Origin: an uncultured Lachnospiraceae bacterium
Lineage (GTDB): Bacteria; Bacillota; Clostridia; Lachnospirales; Lachnospiraceae
Direction: 5' to 3'
NCBI GenBank assembly: GCA_910576535.1
Contig: CAJTKK010000004.1
Location: 62,001-126,000, forward strand
Length of the DNA: 64,000 nt
The stretch's first letter is position 1; every line of letters begins with the position of its first letter. Positions 7,781 to 16,992 of this stretch are shown one piece after another. Under the pieces are notes generated by a model. That model had not been told where the DNA came from and searched no databases. It saw only the letters and a program-made list of their open reading frames with translations. Both the position numbers and the translations under genes were made by a program.

Positions 7781-8989
7781 TTAACCTTCCAGCCGGATCC
7801 TGTTAATCACACATCCTAACTTTTCCGATTTTTCCTTGAATTCTCTCTCGCTCATTTCTTCCGTAATAAACGCATATTCATCTTCCACATCGGCCACCAC
7901 TACCCTGACCAGCCCAAAAATATCCACGGCTTCCTTTTCAAGCGCCGCCTTCGTCCTTACAAAAAACCGGTGTTTGATATGATCTACGTTTGCCTGCTTC
8001 ACGTCTTCATCGTCCCAGAAGCACATGATCGTTTTCCCGATGTGCCTTGCACAGTCCACCACATCCGAAACTACTGCGCTTGCCGTAGGCAGCTTGCCCG
8101 CGCCCCTGCCGTAATACATAGAGTCCCCCAGCATATTGCCATGGACAAACACTGCATTAAATACGCCGCTCACACTGTAGAGCGGATGACTCACCGGAAT
8201 CATAAACGGGGCAACCATTGCGTAAAAGCCGCCGTCTTCGCATTCCCTACTCATAGCCAGAAGCTTAATGGAACGCTCCAGGGCCCGCGCATAAACAAAA
8301 TCGGCTGCGGTAATCTTAGTAATCCCTTCTGTATATATATCTTCATATTTTACATTTTTCCCTGTCATCAAAGAAGAAAGGATAGCAATTTTACGGCAGG
8401 CATCATGCCCCTCCACATCCGCTTCCGGGTTGCGTTCCGCATACCCCTTCTCCTGCGCTTCCTTCAGCGTTTCCTCAAACCCGGCGCCTTCTGCCGCCAT
8501 CTTAGATAAAATATAGTTTGTCGTACCGTTTAATATGCCTGTGATACCGTCAATCTTTTCTGCCGTCAAGGAATAATTAATCGGCCGGATAATCGGAATC
8601 CCTCCGCCGACACTGGCCTCAAACAGATAATTACATTTATGCTCCTTTGCCAGGCGGATTAATTCCGGCCCGTGGTTTGCCACCAGTTCCTTATTGGAAG
8701 TGCAGACGCTCTTCCCCATCATCAGGGCTCTTTTGGAAAATTCATATGCCGGGTGGATTCCTCCCATCGTCTCGCAGATGACTTGAATTTCCGGATCGTT
8801 CATAATCATTTCCACATCATGCACCACTTTATTCTCATATGGGTCCCCAGGGAAATCCCTCAAATCAAGAATATACTTGATGCTCAGCTTTTCCCCGGAT
8901 TTCTTATCAATTTCCTCTTTGTTCTTTTCAATGACTTCAACAACACCGCTTCCCACTGTGCCGTATCCCAGTACCGCTACATTTATCAT
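7781..8989 (-). CDS. hom: homoserine dehydrogenase
   Basis: This 402-residue cytoplasmic enzyme reduces aspartate semialdehyde to homoserine. The Rossmann motif is VAVLGYGTVGSGVVEV at the N-terminus, the catalytic domain holds GILNGTTNYILSKM and EADVEGHDACRKIAIL, and the last 80 residues form an ACT domain ending in NRIRLEG. The ATG at 8989 was preferred over upstream in-frame starts because AGGAGG lies nine bases before it and the Rossmann fold begins there. It follows the ACT-domain gene by 112 bases and precedes the apgM-like gene by 34, consistent with one transcript from 9637-9614. Confidence 0.95.
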   Translation of the reverse strand: MINVAVLGYGTVGSGVVEVIEKNKEEIDKKSGEKLSIKYILDLRDFPGDPYENKVVHDVEMIMNDPEIQVICETMGGIHPAYEFSKRALMMGKSVCTSNKELVANHGPELIRLAKEHKCNYLFEASVGGGIPIIRPINYSLTAEKIDGITGILNGTTNYILSKMAAEGAGFEETLKEAQEKGYAERNPEADVEGHDACRKIAILSSLMTGKNVKYEDIYTEGITKITAADFVYARALERSIKLLAMSRECEDGGFYAMVAPFMIPVSHPLYSVSGVFNAVFVHGNMLGDSMYYGRGAGKLPTASAVVSDVVDCARHIGKTIMCFWDDEDVKQANVDHIKHRFFVRTKAALEKEAVDIFGLVRVVVADVEDEYAFITEEMSEREFKEKSEKLGCVINRIRLEG

Positions 8990-9101
8990 TTTCCGTTTCC
9001 TCCTATTCAGGCCATCCTGCGGCCTATTTTCTATTTCCTTTGCTGCATCCTTTTCCAGCAAGCAGTATATTCTTTGCCTCCCGCCCAGCTTTGCATCTGA
9101 T

Positions 9102-9545
9102 TCACTCCTTGGCCAATACCTTCACATAATGCACGCCCTTTTGCTGCTCCAAAAGTTCCAGCATCCGCGACATATCCCCCGTCGCCGGCAATACTTGCAC
9201 ACTAATGCTAAGCGATGCAATCCCGTTGATCGGAATGCTTTGGTGAATCGTCAATATATTCGCCCTATAATCCGCAATCACTTTCAGAACGTCCGACAAA
9301 AGCCCCGGTTCATCATTCATCTGCAGGGTAAGAGTAATCGTCGTCCCCTGGGAATTATCATGGAACGGGAAAATATCGTCCTTATACTTATAAAAAGAAC
9401 TCCGGCTGACCCCCAGCCTTTCCGTCGCTTCATGCACGCTCGCCGCTTTACCGGTTTCCAAAAGACGCTTGGCCTCCACCACTTTCAGCAGCACTTCAGG
9501 CACCGCTTTTTTTCTTACCACAAAATAATTGCCCGTTGAATCCAT
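9102..9545 (-). CDS. ACT domain protein of the PheB/UPF0735 type
   Basis: This 147-residue protein has an N-terminal helix-turn-helix-like segment (LLETGKAASVHEATERLG, then VSRSSFYKYKDDIFPF) followed by an ACT domain from about residue 65 (TITLTLQMNDEPGLLSDVL). The family is annotated as PheB-like in Bacillus, where its exact function is unresolved. At the head of the hom operon it is a plausible amino-acid-sensing regulator of the pathway; that is inference. The ATG at 9545 follows GTAGGTG by six bases; a GTG three codons earlier is in frame but overlaps that site. Confidence 0.88.
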   Translation of the reverse strand: MDSTGNYFVVRKKAVPEVLLKVVEAKRLLETGKAASVHEATERLGVSRSSFYKYKDDIFPFHDNSQGTTITLTLQMNDEPGLLSDVLKVIADYRANILTIHQSIPINGIASLSISVQVLPATGDMSRMLELLEQQKGVHYVKVLAKE

Positions 9546-9613
9546 GCAAAACACCTACAGTTCTTTCCCTTTCTTGTTTCTCTGATGCGTACATCTGTAT
9601 GTCACCGATGGAT

Positions 9614-9642
9614 ATTGTAGCATAACACAGGATGCATGGCAA
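9614..9642 (-). promoter_or_regulatory. sigma-A promoter of the ACT-hom-apgM-lysC operon
   Basis: TTGCCA (9637-9642), 17 bases, TACAAT (9614-9619) on the minus strand. The leader would be about 60 nt and shows no riboswitch or T-box that I can recognise. Confidence 0.65.
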
Positions 9643-9840
9643 CAAAAAAGTGAAAAAAATCAACATATCAAAATAAACTGCCAAAACATCTGCACAGCAA
9701 TTCCCTATCAGGATCCGGATTCTATATATGCAAAGAATTTTCCCGTTATATAAATGTGGAACAAATATTGGGCAATGGAGGAAATTTATGATAAGATAAA
9801 TACAAAAGCCGCAATTAAAAATTAAAATTCCCAACCGCAA

Positions 9841-9862
9841 ATTTGCGCCATCAGGCGCAAAT
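9841..9862 (+). other. hairpin upstream of the sensor kinase start
   Basis: ATTTGCGCC and GGCGCAAAT form a perfect 9-bp stem with a 4-base loop, ending 14 bases before the AAAGGAG of the kinase gene. There is no T-run, so a role in mRNA stability or translation is more likely than termination. The rest of the 350-base gap holds the hom operon promoter and a weak TTGGGC/TAAGAT promoter candidate for the kinase. Confidence 0.5.
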
Positions 9863-9895
9863 CCGCATATCGGGAAAAAGGAGCATGGTAATAAA

Positions 9896-12800
9896 ATGAA
9901 AAATTTACGTAAACTGGCAGGGATTGCCATTCTTTTTATACTTATCTTTATGGTCATCGCCCTATTCCGGCATCAGGCACAAGAAGAATTCTCCATGCTG
10001 CCGGACCAGATTGAATACTCATTTGACGAGGGCTGGAAGATAACGCTGCTCAATGACGCGGATGCACCGGACACGGACGGCTATGAAGAGTTCAAAGAGC
10101 TTGCGGAAAACGCATTGGCCAAGAATTATCAAGAGATCACCCTGCCTTATAACGGCAAAAGCGGAATCCTGGACACGGTTGTTTTTGCCAATACGCTGCC
10201 CTGGGAATATGCAGGCCTGACCATGAACTTTACTTCCACAGACGCCAATGCGCTGGTTATCCTCGACGGCGAAGTGATTTACCAATACAAATTAAATGAC
10301 AGCGATACGCCCGGAAACTATGAACACTTTGTCAATATTCCAAACGTATTCCAAGACGGAGAACTCTGGATTGCCCTAAGTTCCCCCTATCCCAATGCGG
10401 CGGCAGCCCTTGGGAACGTGAAAATCGAAACCCGGGATATGGTAGTTATCGGGCTGGTAGGGAATAACATCGCCGATATCGGCTGCTGTCTGCTAATTAT
10501 CATTATGGCGATTATTATGTTTGTCCTTGCCATGATACGACGCCATACCAGCCAGCCGGCCAGAGGGGAATCTTTTTTAGGGCTGGTAGGCCTGGCTGCA
10601 GGGGTTTATTGCTTTATCGGGACCGATACGCTGAATATCTTTTACAATGTGCAGGAAGCTTATGAAATGCAGGAGTATTTAATCCTGCTGATCCCTATGT
10701 TCTTAACGCTCTATTTTGAACGGAATCTGCATACCCAATACCCCCGCCGCTTCTCCATACTGTTATGCTGCGTTACCATTCAGGCGGCCATACAGATTTC
10801 TTTGCAGCTATTAGGCATACAAAGCCTGAAAAATATGGTAAATGTATCAGCGGCCATCATTGGCATTGTCTGCCTTACCGCTATTATCAGCCTGATTCAG
10901 TTCGATTACAAAAACAAACGCTACCAGACATTATTATCCGTCCTTTCCATGCTAGTGCTGCTGTCAGGAGGCATTGCCAACATGATTATGAATACTGTCT
11001 TCCGAAATGCCTATGGAAATGCAGCAGGCCAGTACAGCATGACCATATTCAGCATCACGATGGCAGTCATGCACATCTTGCAGCTTTCCAAAGAATACCG
11101 GGCTAATGCGGAGAAAAAAGTAAAAGAAACCGAACAGCAGAATCTGCTGCTCACCCAGGCAAAACAGGAGGCGGACGCAGCAAGGCAGGAGGCTTTGGCC
11201 GCCAATGAAGCGAAAGGGAAATTCCTGGCGCGCATGTCCCATGAAATCCGCACCCCTATCAATGCGGTGCTTGGCATGGACGAAATGATCCTGCGCGAAA
11301 CGAAGGAAGAGTGCATAAAAGAATACGCCATGGATATCTATACGGCAGGGCAGGCTCTGCTTTCACTCATCAACGATATCCTGGACTTTTCCAAAATAGA
11401 CTCCGGCAAAATGGAAATTGTACCGGTAGAATATGATATCAGCAGCCTGATCCATGATCTGGCCACCATGACTTCCCAAAGGGCGGCCGGCAAACAGATC
11501 CGTTTCCAAGTGGAAGCTGATCATAATATCCCTTCCCGGCTCTATGGGGACGATGTACGTATCCGCCAAATACTGACAAATATCCTCACTAATGCGGTCA
11601 AATATACTCACGAAGGAACCGTCTGGCTCCGTCTCCAAAGCCGCCGGACGGAAAAAACAGCCCTTCTTACATTTGAAGTGGAAGATACCGGCATCGGGAT
11701 CAAAAAGGAAGATCTGCCCAAACTTTCCGCAGAATTTGAGCGGATCGAGGAAGACAGGAACCGCAATATCGAAGGCACCGGTCTGGGCATGAATATCACC
11801 ATCCAGCTTCTTTCCCTCATGGGAAGCCGGCTGCAGATAGAAAGTGTCTATGGGCAAGGCTCTAAGTTCTCTTTTGAACTGGAACAGGAAATAATTGACG
11901 ATACGCCCATTGGGGATTTTGAATCCCGTGTGCATCAGATCACGGAAAACTACAGCTACAGCACTCAGCTTTACGCGCCGGATGCAAAGATACTGGTTAC
12001 CGATGACAATGCCGTAAACCGCAAAGTATTGAAAAATCTGCTAAAAGAAACAAAAATACAGATAACGGAAGCGGAAGGAGGAATGGAATGCTTGCAGCTT
12101 GTGCAGGAAAACCGCTATGATTTAATTTTCCTTGATCACATGATGCCGGGAATGGACGGGGTGGAAACCCTCCACCGCATGAAAAAACTTTCCGGTTTCC
12201 CATGCCAGGATACTCCTGTCATTGTCCTGACAGCCAATGCAGTCGCCGGGGCAAAAGAAAAATATTTAGCGGAAGGATTCGATGACTTCCTTTCTAAACC
12301 TATTGTCCCTGAAAAACTGGAAAATATGATACAGCATATGTTGCCGGAAGAATTGCAGCAGCATATCCCCCCCGCGTCTGCCGCCAGCAAAGATAAGCCT
12401 TCCCCCTCCCTGCAAGACCAGACAGGCGGTGGGGAAGCTTTCCTGGAAAAGCTTCCCCAGGTAGACGGTTTGGATTGGCAATATGCCTGGCTGCATCTGC
12501 CTGATATGGAACTGCTGGAATATACGCTCAAAGAGTTTTATGCACAGATTGATTCTGCCGCAGAACGCCTGGAACTGGCATACGAACAGGCCGGACAGCC
12601 AGAATCTCTTGAGCAGTACCGGATCCAAGTACATGCCATGAAAAGCCTGGCGGCCACTGTTGGAATTATGCCATTGTCCGGGCTTGCAAAAATATTGGAA
12701 TATGCAGCAAAAGATGGTAAAATAGAATGGGTTATGTCCATGACCCCGCCGTTTTTAGAAGAATGGCGCAGTTACCGTCAGAAATTACAAGGAGTCTTTG

Positions 12801-13078
12801 GCATAGGGGCTGCCCCAAAACAGGAAGTGACAGATTATTCTTTGGTACAAGCCCTTGTGGAAATGGTACGGATCAGTATGCAGGAAATGGATATCGACCA
12901 GGCGGATCAGTTAATAGAACAATTACAGTCCTACGCTTATCCGGAAGATATGGCACGGAACATCCGACAACTCGCAGATGCAGTCACCAATCTGGATCCT
13001 GAAGAGGCAGACCGCCTTGCTAACCTGCTGATTTCTGCAGGAAACATGCATCCGCAGGAAGAGAAAGGAACATGGTAA
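9896..13078 (+). CDS. hybrid sensor histidine kinase with receiver and Hpt domains
   Basis: This 1060-residue membrane phosphorelay kinase reads in order as a membrane helix (about 9-24), an extracellular sensor of some 160 residues, a seven-helix-like membrane block (about 190-395), a coiled coil, HisKA with His449 in MSHEIRTP, an ATPase domain with EDTGIGI and EGTGLGMNI, a receiver with the phospho-acceptor Asp747 in LDHMMPGMDG, and a C-terminal Hpt with His913 in VHAMKSLA. The phosphate can therefore travel His-Asp-His within one chain before leaving to a separate regulator, most likely the next gene. The ligand is unknown. The start at 9896 follows AAAGGAG by 12 bases and overlaps the stop of a four-codon mini-ORF (9884-9898). 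Confidence 0.93.
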   Translation: MKNLRKLAGIAILFILIFMVIALFRHQAQEEFSMLPDQIEYSFDEGWKITLLNDADAPDTDGYEEFKELAENALAKNYQEITLPYNGKSGILDTVVFANTLPWEYAGLTMNFTSTDANALVILDGEVIYQYKLNDSDTPGNYEHFVNIPNVFQDGELWIALSSPYPNAAAALGNVKIETRDMVVIGLVGNNIADIGCCLLIIIMAIIMFVLAMIRRHTSQPARGESFLGLVGLAAGVYCFIGTDTLNIFYNVQEAYEMQEYLILLIPMFLTLYFERNLHTQYPRRFSILLCCVTIQAAIQISLQLLGIQSLKNMVNVSAAIIGIVCLTAIISLIQFDYKNKRYQTLLSVLSMLVLLSGGIANMIMNTVFRNAYGNAAGQYSMTIFSITMAVMHILQLSKEYRANAEKKVKETEQQNLLLTQAKQEADAARQEALAANEAKGKFLARMSHEIRTPINAVLGMDEMILRETKEECIKEYAMDIYTAGQALLSLINDILDFSKIDSGKMEIVPVEYDISSLIHDLATMTSQRAAGKQIRFQVEADHNIPSRLYGDDVRIRQILTNILTNAVKYTHEGTVWLRLQSRRTEKTALLTFEVEDTGIGIKKEDLPKLSAEFERIEEDRNRNIEGTGLGMNITIQLLSLMGSRLQIESVYGQGSKFSFELEQEIIDDTPIGDFESRVHQITENYSYSTQLYAPDAKILVTDDNAVNRKVLKNLLKETKIQITEAEGGMECLQLVQENRYDLIFLDHMMPGMDGVETLHRMKKLSGFPCQDTPVIVLTANAVAGAKEKYLAEGFDDFLSKPIVPEKLENMIQHMLPEELQQHIPPASAASKDKPSPSLQDQTGGGEAFLEKLPQVDGLDWQYAWLHLPDMELLEYTLKEFYAQIDSAAERLELAYEQAGQPESLEQYRIQVHAMKSLAATVGIMPLSGLAKILEYAAKDGKIEWVMSMTPPFLEEWRSYRQKLQGVFGIGAAPKQEVTDYSLVQALVEMVRISMQEMDIDQADQLIEQLQSYAYPEDMARNIRQLADAVTNLDPEEADRLANLLISAGNMHPQEEKGTW

Positions 13079-13083
13079 TAAAA

Positions 13084-13863
13084 ATGAAAAAGATTCTATT
13101 AATCGGAAAGCTGAACAATATAATGAAAGAAACAAATAAATTTTTATCCCAGTTTTTTCATGTACAGCTTTGTTCAGAAAATGCGGGCGTTTTAGAAGGG
13201 ATGATGAAGATCGTCAATCCAGACCTGGTCCTGATCAGCCTGGTAGGCGCTTATGATATCGACACTTCCATATTTTTTATGCTAAGCGACCAGTATGCAC
13301 GGATTCCCGTACTAACGATCGGCACAAAGGAAGAAAGCAACGCCTTTTTCAAATATTATGAAAACAGACAGTTTGAAAACCTGATCCGTCCGGTAGAAAA
13401 TACCGCAATCAAAAAAGCCATATGCCGGAGACTTGATCTGAACGAACAGGAAATAGAAAAAAACACGGCAGGGAAAATCAAAGAAACAGAGGATAAAAAA
13501 CGGGTCTTAGTGGTCGATGATAACGGTACGGCGCTCCGGACAATGAAAGCCATGCTGGAAGGTTACTACGAAGTTGCCGTTGCCATTTCCGGCGCCCAGG
13601 CCATGACTTCCATCGGCAAAAAAAGACCGGATTTAATTCTATTGGACTATGAAATGCCCGTCTGCAACGGTAAAATGACGCTGGAAATGATACGTGCAGA
13701 CGAAGATATGAAAGATATCCCTGTCATCTTTTTAACCGCCATCAATGACCGGGCTAATATTGAAGCGGTATTAAAATTAAAGCCGGCCGGATATTTCCTG
13801 AAACCGCCTGTCAAAGAGCGGCTGCTGGCGGAAATTGATAAAATATTAAACCCTGCCCCCTAG
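13084..13863 (+). CDS. double-receiver response regulator, first receiver degenerate
   Basis: This 259-residue protein has two CheY-like modules and no output domain. The first (about 1-112) has the alternating fold (KKILLIGKLN, LVLISLVGA) but lacks the paired N-terminal acidic residues and the canonical acceptor Asp. The second (about 138-255) is complete: VLVVDDNGTA, acceptor Asp188 in LLDYEMPVCNG, VIFLTA and a switch Lys in FLKPP. It is coupled to the hybrid kinase, overlapping its end if the in-frame ATG at 13072 is used. I prefer 13084 because the same initiation region at 9876-9903 uses the corresponding second ATG. It probably takes phosphate from the kinase's Hpt domain. Confidence 0.88.
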   Translation: MKKILLIGKLNNIMKETNKFLSQFFHVQLCSENAGVLEGMMKIVNPDLVLISLVGAYDIDTSIFFMLSDQYARIPVLTIGTKEESNAFFKYYENRQFENLIRPVENTAIKKAICRRLDLNEQEIEKNTAGKIKETEDKKRVLVVDDNGTALRTMKAMLEGYYEVAVAISGAQAMTSIGKKRPDLILLDYEMPVCNGKMTLEMIRADEDMKDIPVIFLTAINDRANIEAVLKLKPAGYFLKPPVKERLLAEIDKILNPAP

Positions 13864-13923
13864 GGATATCTTGCAAAAGGTTTTTTATGTAATCCATGAA
13901 AAATTGATCTTTCAACGGAAGGC

Positions 13924-13942
13924 AACCGCCCCTGCGGTTTTT
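13924..13942 (+). terminator. terminator of the kinase/regulator operon
   Basis: AACCGC and GCGGTT form a 6-bp stem with a 4-base loop followed by TTTTT, 60 bases after the regulator's stop. Confidence 0.65.
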
Positions 13943-13959
13943 CCGGGCCAATGACAATA

Positions 13960-14002
13960 AATGCCGCTGTATCCAGGATTTTTCCTTTGATACAGCGGCA
14001 TT
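13960..14002 (-). terminator. inverted repeat ending the PTS/HAD operon
   Basis: AATGCCGCTGTATC (13960-13973) pairs perfectly with 13989-14002 across a 15-base loop, 20 bases past the HAD gene stop. The downstream minus-strand sequence is only moderately T-rich, so efficiency is uncertain. Confidence 0.55.
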
Positions 14003-14021
14003 CCTACAGTTTGTTTTCCAT

Positions 14022-14906
14022 TTATTGTTGTGCCATCTCTCCCAAAATCCGGTAAACCGCTTCTGCCACGCCATCCTCCCTGCTTCTCTTTGTAACGATA
14101 TCAGCCGCATTTTTTACTTCTTCCCTGGCGTTTCCCATGGCAAACCCCAGCCCCGCCTTTTCCAGCATATCCAAATCATTTAAACTGTCGCCGGCTACTG
14201 CGGTATGTTCCAAAGAAATGCCAAGATGCCCACACAAGAATTCCAGGGATTTTCCTTTTGTACAGTCCTGGTACATAATCTCAGCATTATGAGTCCCCGA
14301 TACGCAGACGGCAGGTCCCCCGTAGCGGGCTGTCCAGCCGCTTACCTTCTTAAGCACATTTTCATCATATGTGATCAGCGAAATACTATATACCGCTTCT
14401 TCCTGCTCCAGATATTCCTCCATTTTTTCCACAATACGGATCCCGTTCTGCCCCTGCGTCTCCTGTTTGGCAAATAGCGCCTTTTCCTCCGGAATGGCCA
14501 TTCCTTCTGCCCTTAGCCTGGCAATCTCCCGGTCAAAAACATCCGTCCAATTTTCCGGGGCAATATATCCTCCGCTTTCTTCCAAGCCATAACATATCTT
14601 CTCCTGTTCCAGATAATTTACGATTGCGGATACAAACTCTTTTTCAAGCTTCTTGCCAAAGAGCAATGTTCCCTCCGGATCAAACACACAAGCTCCATTA
14701 TTGGAAATGATATATGGTTTTAAAGAATGTTTCCTGCATATTGTTGCCGCATCATAATAAGTCCGCCCTGTAGCAATGGCAAACCGTATCCCCGCCTCCT
14801 CCAGCCGCCTTATTGCGGCCAGGTTACCGGGGCTTATGGTAAAATCCTCCTGAAGCAGCGTTCCATCCATATCGCTGACAAACAGCAAAATCCTTTTTTC
14901 CGGCAT
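14022..14906 (-). CDS. Cof-type HAD-IIB phosphatase
   Basis: This 294-residue HAD-superfamily hydrolase is probably a sugar-phosphate phosphatase. Motif I is LFVSDMDGTLL (nucleophile Asp and acid/base Asp), motif II lies in IRFAIATGRTYYD, the C2-type cap spans about 85-200, motif III Lys is in CTKGKSLEFL and motif IV is VAGDSLNDLDML. Its start codon lies one base after the IID stop (TAAAATG), so translation is coupled to the PTS genes. This suggests it acts on a PTS-derived phosphosugar, but the cap does not reveal which one. Confidence 0.9.
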   Translation of the reverse strand: MPEKRILLFVSDMDGTLLQEDFTISPGNLAAIRRLEEAGIRFAIATGRTYYDAATICRKHSLKPYIISNNGACVFDPEGTLLFGKKLEKEFVSAIVNYLEQEKICYGLEESGGYIAPENWTDVFDREIARLRAEGMAIPEEKALFAKQETQGQNGIRIVEKMEEYLEQEEAVYSISLITYDENVLKKVSGWTARYGGPAVCVSGTHNAEIMYQDCTKGKSLEFLCGHLGISLEHTAVAGDSLNDLDMLEKAGLGFAMGNAREEVKNAADIVTKRSREDGVAEAVYRILGEMAQQ

Positions 14907-14907
14907 T

Positions 14908-15711
14908 TTATAAAATCCCGAAGAAGGAAAGAACGATTGAGAGCAGGAACGTAACTACGATCAGCACTACCGGGCTTACCTTTTTCTCTTTCAGGAAATA
15001 ATACATCAGGAACACATATCCAATGGACAAAATATTCGGAAATACTTTGTCAAAGAAATCCGCCTGCAATGCAACCGTTTTTGCCTCATTCACGACAATC
15101 TCCGTCTGTACATTAATACTTACATAAGAAGCAATCAGCCCGCCGATAACCGTACATCCCAAAACTGTGGCTGCCTTTGACAGCACCTCAGAAATATCCG
15201 TAATCTGCGCCACTGCTTTTACCCCCAGATTATAGCCAAGATGCGTCCAGAACCACCTCATTGCAAAAATTGCCAGATACACTAAGAAGAAAATAATCGG
15301 CCCAAGAACACTTCCTTCCATTGCCATAGAAGAACAAATGCCCGCCACAATAGGAAGCAAGGTAAACCAGAAAATAGCATCGCCGATACCAGCTAACGGT
15401 GCGAATAATGCCACCTTCAGACCTTTGATAATCCCTCTGTCAGCACGGGACTCTTCCATGGAAATCAATAAGCCCATCAGAAACCCTACCAGATTCGGAT
15501 GTGTATTGATGAATTCCAGATTATCCGTCATGGCTGCGGACAGCCCTTCCTTATCGTCTTTATAAATCTTTTTCAAAGCCGGAAGCTGGGCTCCCAGGAA
15601 CCCGCAGGACTGCATCCTCTCATAGTTAAAACCAGCCTGAAGGAACACGGAGTAAAGCGCTAACCGGTTAATGTCCTTTTTGTCCAAAACTTTATTTCTA
15701 TCAGATGCCAT
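14908..15711 (-). CDS. PTS mannose/fructose/sorbose family IID component
   Basis: This 267-residue membrane protein is the D subunit of a mannose-family phosphotransferase permease, which with IIC forms the sugar channel. Family features include YERMQSCGFLGAQLPALKKIY near the N-terminus, GFLMGLLISMEE, KVALFAPLAGIGDAIFWFT and C-terminal hydrophobic helices. The ATG at 15711 follows GAGGAGGAAG and overlaps the end of IIC by 11 bases. The transported sugar cannot be read from sequence. Confidence 0.93.
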   Translation of the reverse strand: MASDRNKVLDKKDINRLALYSVFLQAGFNYERMQSCGFLGAQLPALKKIYKDDKEGLSAAMTDNLEFINTHPNLVGFLMGLLISMEESRADRGIIKGLKVALFAPLAGIGDAIFWFTLLPIVAGICSSMAMEGSVLGPIIFFLVYLAIFAMRWFWTHLGYNLGVKAVAQITDISEVLSKAATVLGCTVIGGLIASYVSINVQTEIVVNEAKTVALQADFFDKVFPNILSIGYVFLMYYFLKEKKVSPVVLIVVTFLLSIVLSFFGIL

Positions 15712-16492
15712 CTTCTTCTTCCTCCTCTGCCACATTCGAAATTGCCCTACTTGCCTTTATATTCTTTTCTATATTGTATACGAACAACGCCATTGCAACA
15801 CCGACCACTGCTATCGGCAGCAAGTTCGAGAAATCCAAGAAGCAAGCAATTACAAAGCCAATCAACAGATATGGGATAAACTCTGCCTTAAGCATAACTT
15901 TTAACAGCATCGCAAAGCCGACTGCGGGAAGGATCCCCCCGGCTACTTCAAAACCATGGGTCAGCCATGCAGGCAGCACTTCCACAAAGGCTTTCATCGC
16001 ATCCTGGGCTACAAATGTACACAAAAATACTACAAGCCCATACAGTAATGCAACAATCGCCGTGCATGTCATATTAATCTTTACAATCTTTGCCGTATCC
16101 GCTTCTTCCGCTGCCTGATCCGCCCCTTTCATAAAGAAAGAGAATGTGGAATAGCAGAACAGGATAATGTACTGCATCAGGAAGCTGAAAGGAAGCGCCA
16201 ATGCCATAGCGGCGGTAGCCTCCGTCATTGTGGTATACGCGATAACTGTGGACATTACCCCTGCCAAAACCGGGTTCGGCGGCTGTGTCCCGCCAGCAGG
16301 AGTTAAGCCTGCAAATGCCAGTTCCGTAATGCCGCCAGTAAGCAGCCCGAGCTGGATATCCCCCAAAATAAAACCAGTCAGCGTGCTTACGATAATCGGA
16401 CGGAAAATAAAGAATCCCTCCAGCCAAAAATCAACACCTACAATAATTGCCATAATCGCCAGGCCTATGCCCTGCATCAATGTAATCTCCAT
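15701..16492 (-). CDS. PTS mannose/fructose/sorbose family IIC component
   Basis: This 263-residue polytopic membrane protein is the C subunit of the same permease. Typical stretches are GDIQLGLLTGGITELAFAG and PPNPVLAGVMSTVIAY, followed by repeated hydrophobic helices; the tail ends in an acidic EEEEEDG run that encodes the ribosome-binding site and start of IID. It lies 26 bases after IIB in the order IIB-IIC-IID-HAD. Confidence 0.94.
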   Translation of the reverse strand: MEITLMQGIGLAIMAIIVGVDFWLEGFFIFRPIIVSTLTGFILGDIQLGLLTGGITELAFAGLTPAGGTQPPNPVLAGVMSTVIAYTTMTEATAAMALALPFSFLMQYIILFCYSTFSFFMKGADQAAEEADTAKIVKINMTCTAIVALLYGLVVFLCTFVAQDAMKAFVEVLPAWLTHGFEVAGGILPAVGFAMLLKVMLKAEFIPYLLIGFVIACFLDFSNLLPIAVVGVAMALFVYNIEKNIKASRAISNVAEEEEEDGI

Positions 16493-16518
16493 AAAAAAAG
16501 TCCCTTTCCCTTATCTCG

Positions 16519-16992
16519 TTAGATTTCCTTGATACGTTCTTTTATGTCCCCAGGAACATCCTGGATATAAAGTTCGACCCCCGCATCCCGGATAGCCTTC
16601 AAATCCCCCATGTCCGCATCGTCTACATACACCTTTTTGCTAATCTGGCGTTTTCCCTGGGAAAAGTGCATATTCCCTACATTCACCTCTTTAATGGGAA
16701 CGCCTCCCTCAATCAGCTTACGCACATCTGCCGGCGTTTTGCAGACAATAAAAATCTTTTGACGGTCTGCCGCTTTGTGAATCACGTCAATTGTTTTCTG
16801 AATGGTAAAAAACCTTACGCTTGCCCCTGATGATTTGGCAGTTGCAGCCATAAGCTGCTGCATCAGTTCATTTTCAGCGGCTTCATCATCCGCTACAAGA
16901 ATCAGATTAGCGCCCAGCGTCATAGTCCATGTCACCCCTACCTGTCCATGAATCAAGCGGTTATCAATCCTTGTCAACAAAATATTGGGCAT
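16519..16992 (-). CDS. PTS mannose/fructose/sorbose family IIB component
   Basis: This 157-residue cytoplasmic IIB protein carries phosphate from IIA to the sugar. The phosphorylated residue is His15 in RIDNRLIHGQVG, exactly where the family has it. The ATG at 16992 is preferred over one six bases upstream because AAGGAGGG leaves seven bases to it and only one base to the other. No IIA domain is fused, and none occurs in the window, so IIA must be supplied elsewhere. Confidence 0.94.
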   Translation of the reverse strand: MPNILLTRIDNRLIHGQVGVTWTMTLGANLILVADDEAAENELMQQLMAATAKSSGASVRFFTIQKTIDVIHKAADRQKIFIVCKTPADVRKLIEGGVPIKEVNVGNMHFSQGKRQISKKVYVDDADMGDLKAIRDAGVELYIQDVPGDIKERIKEI

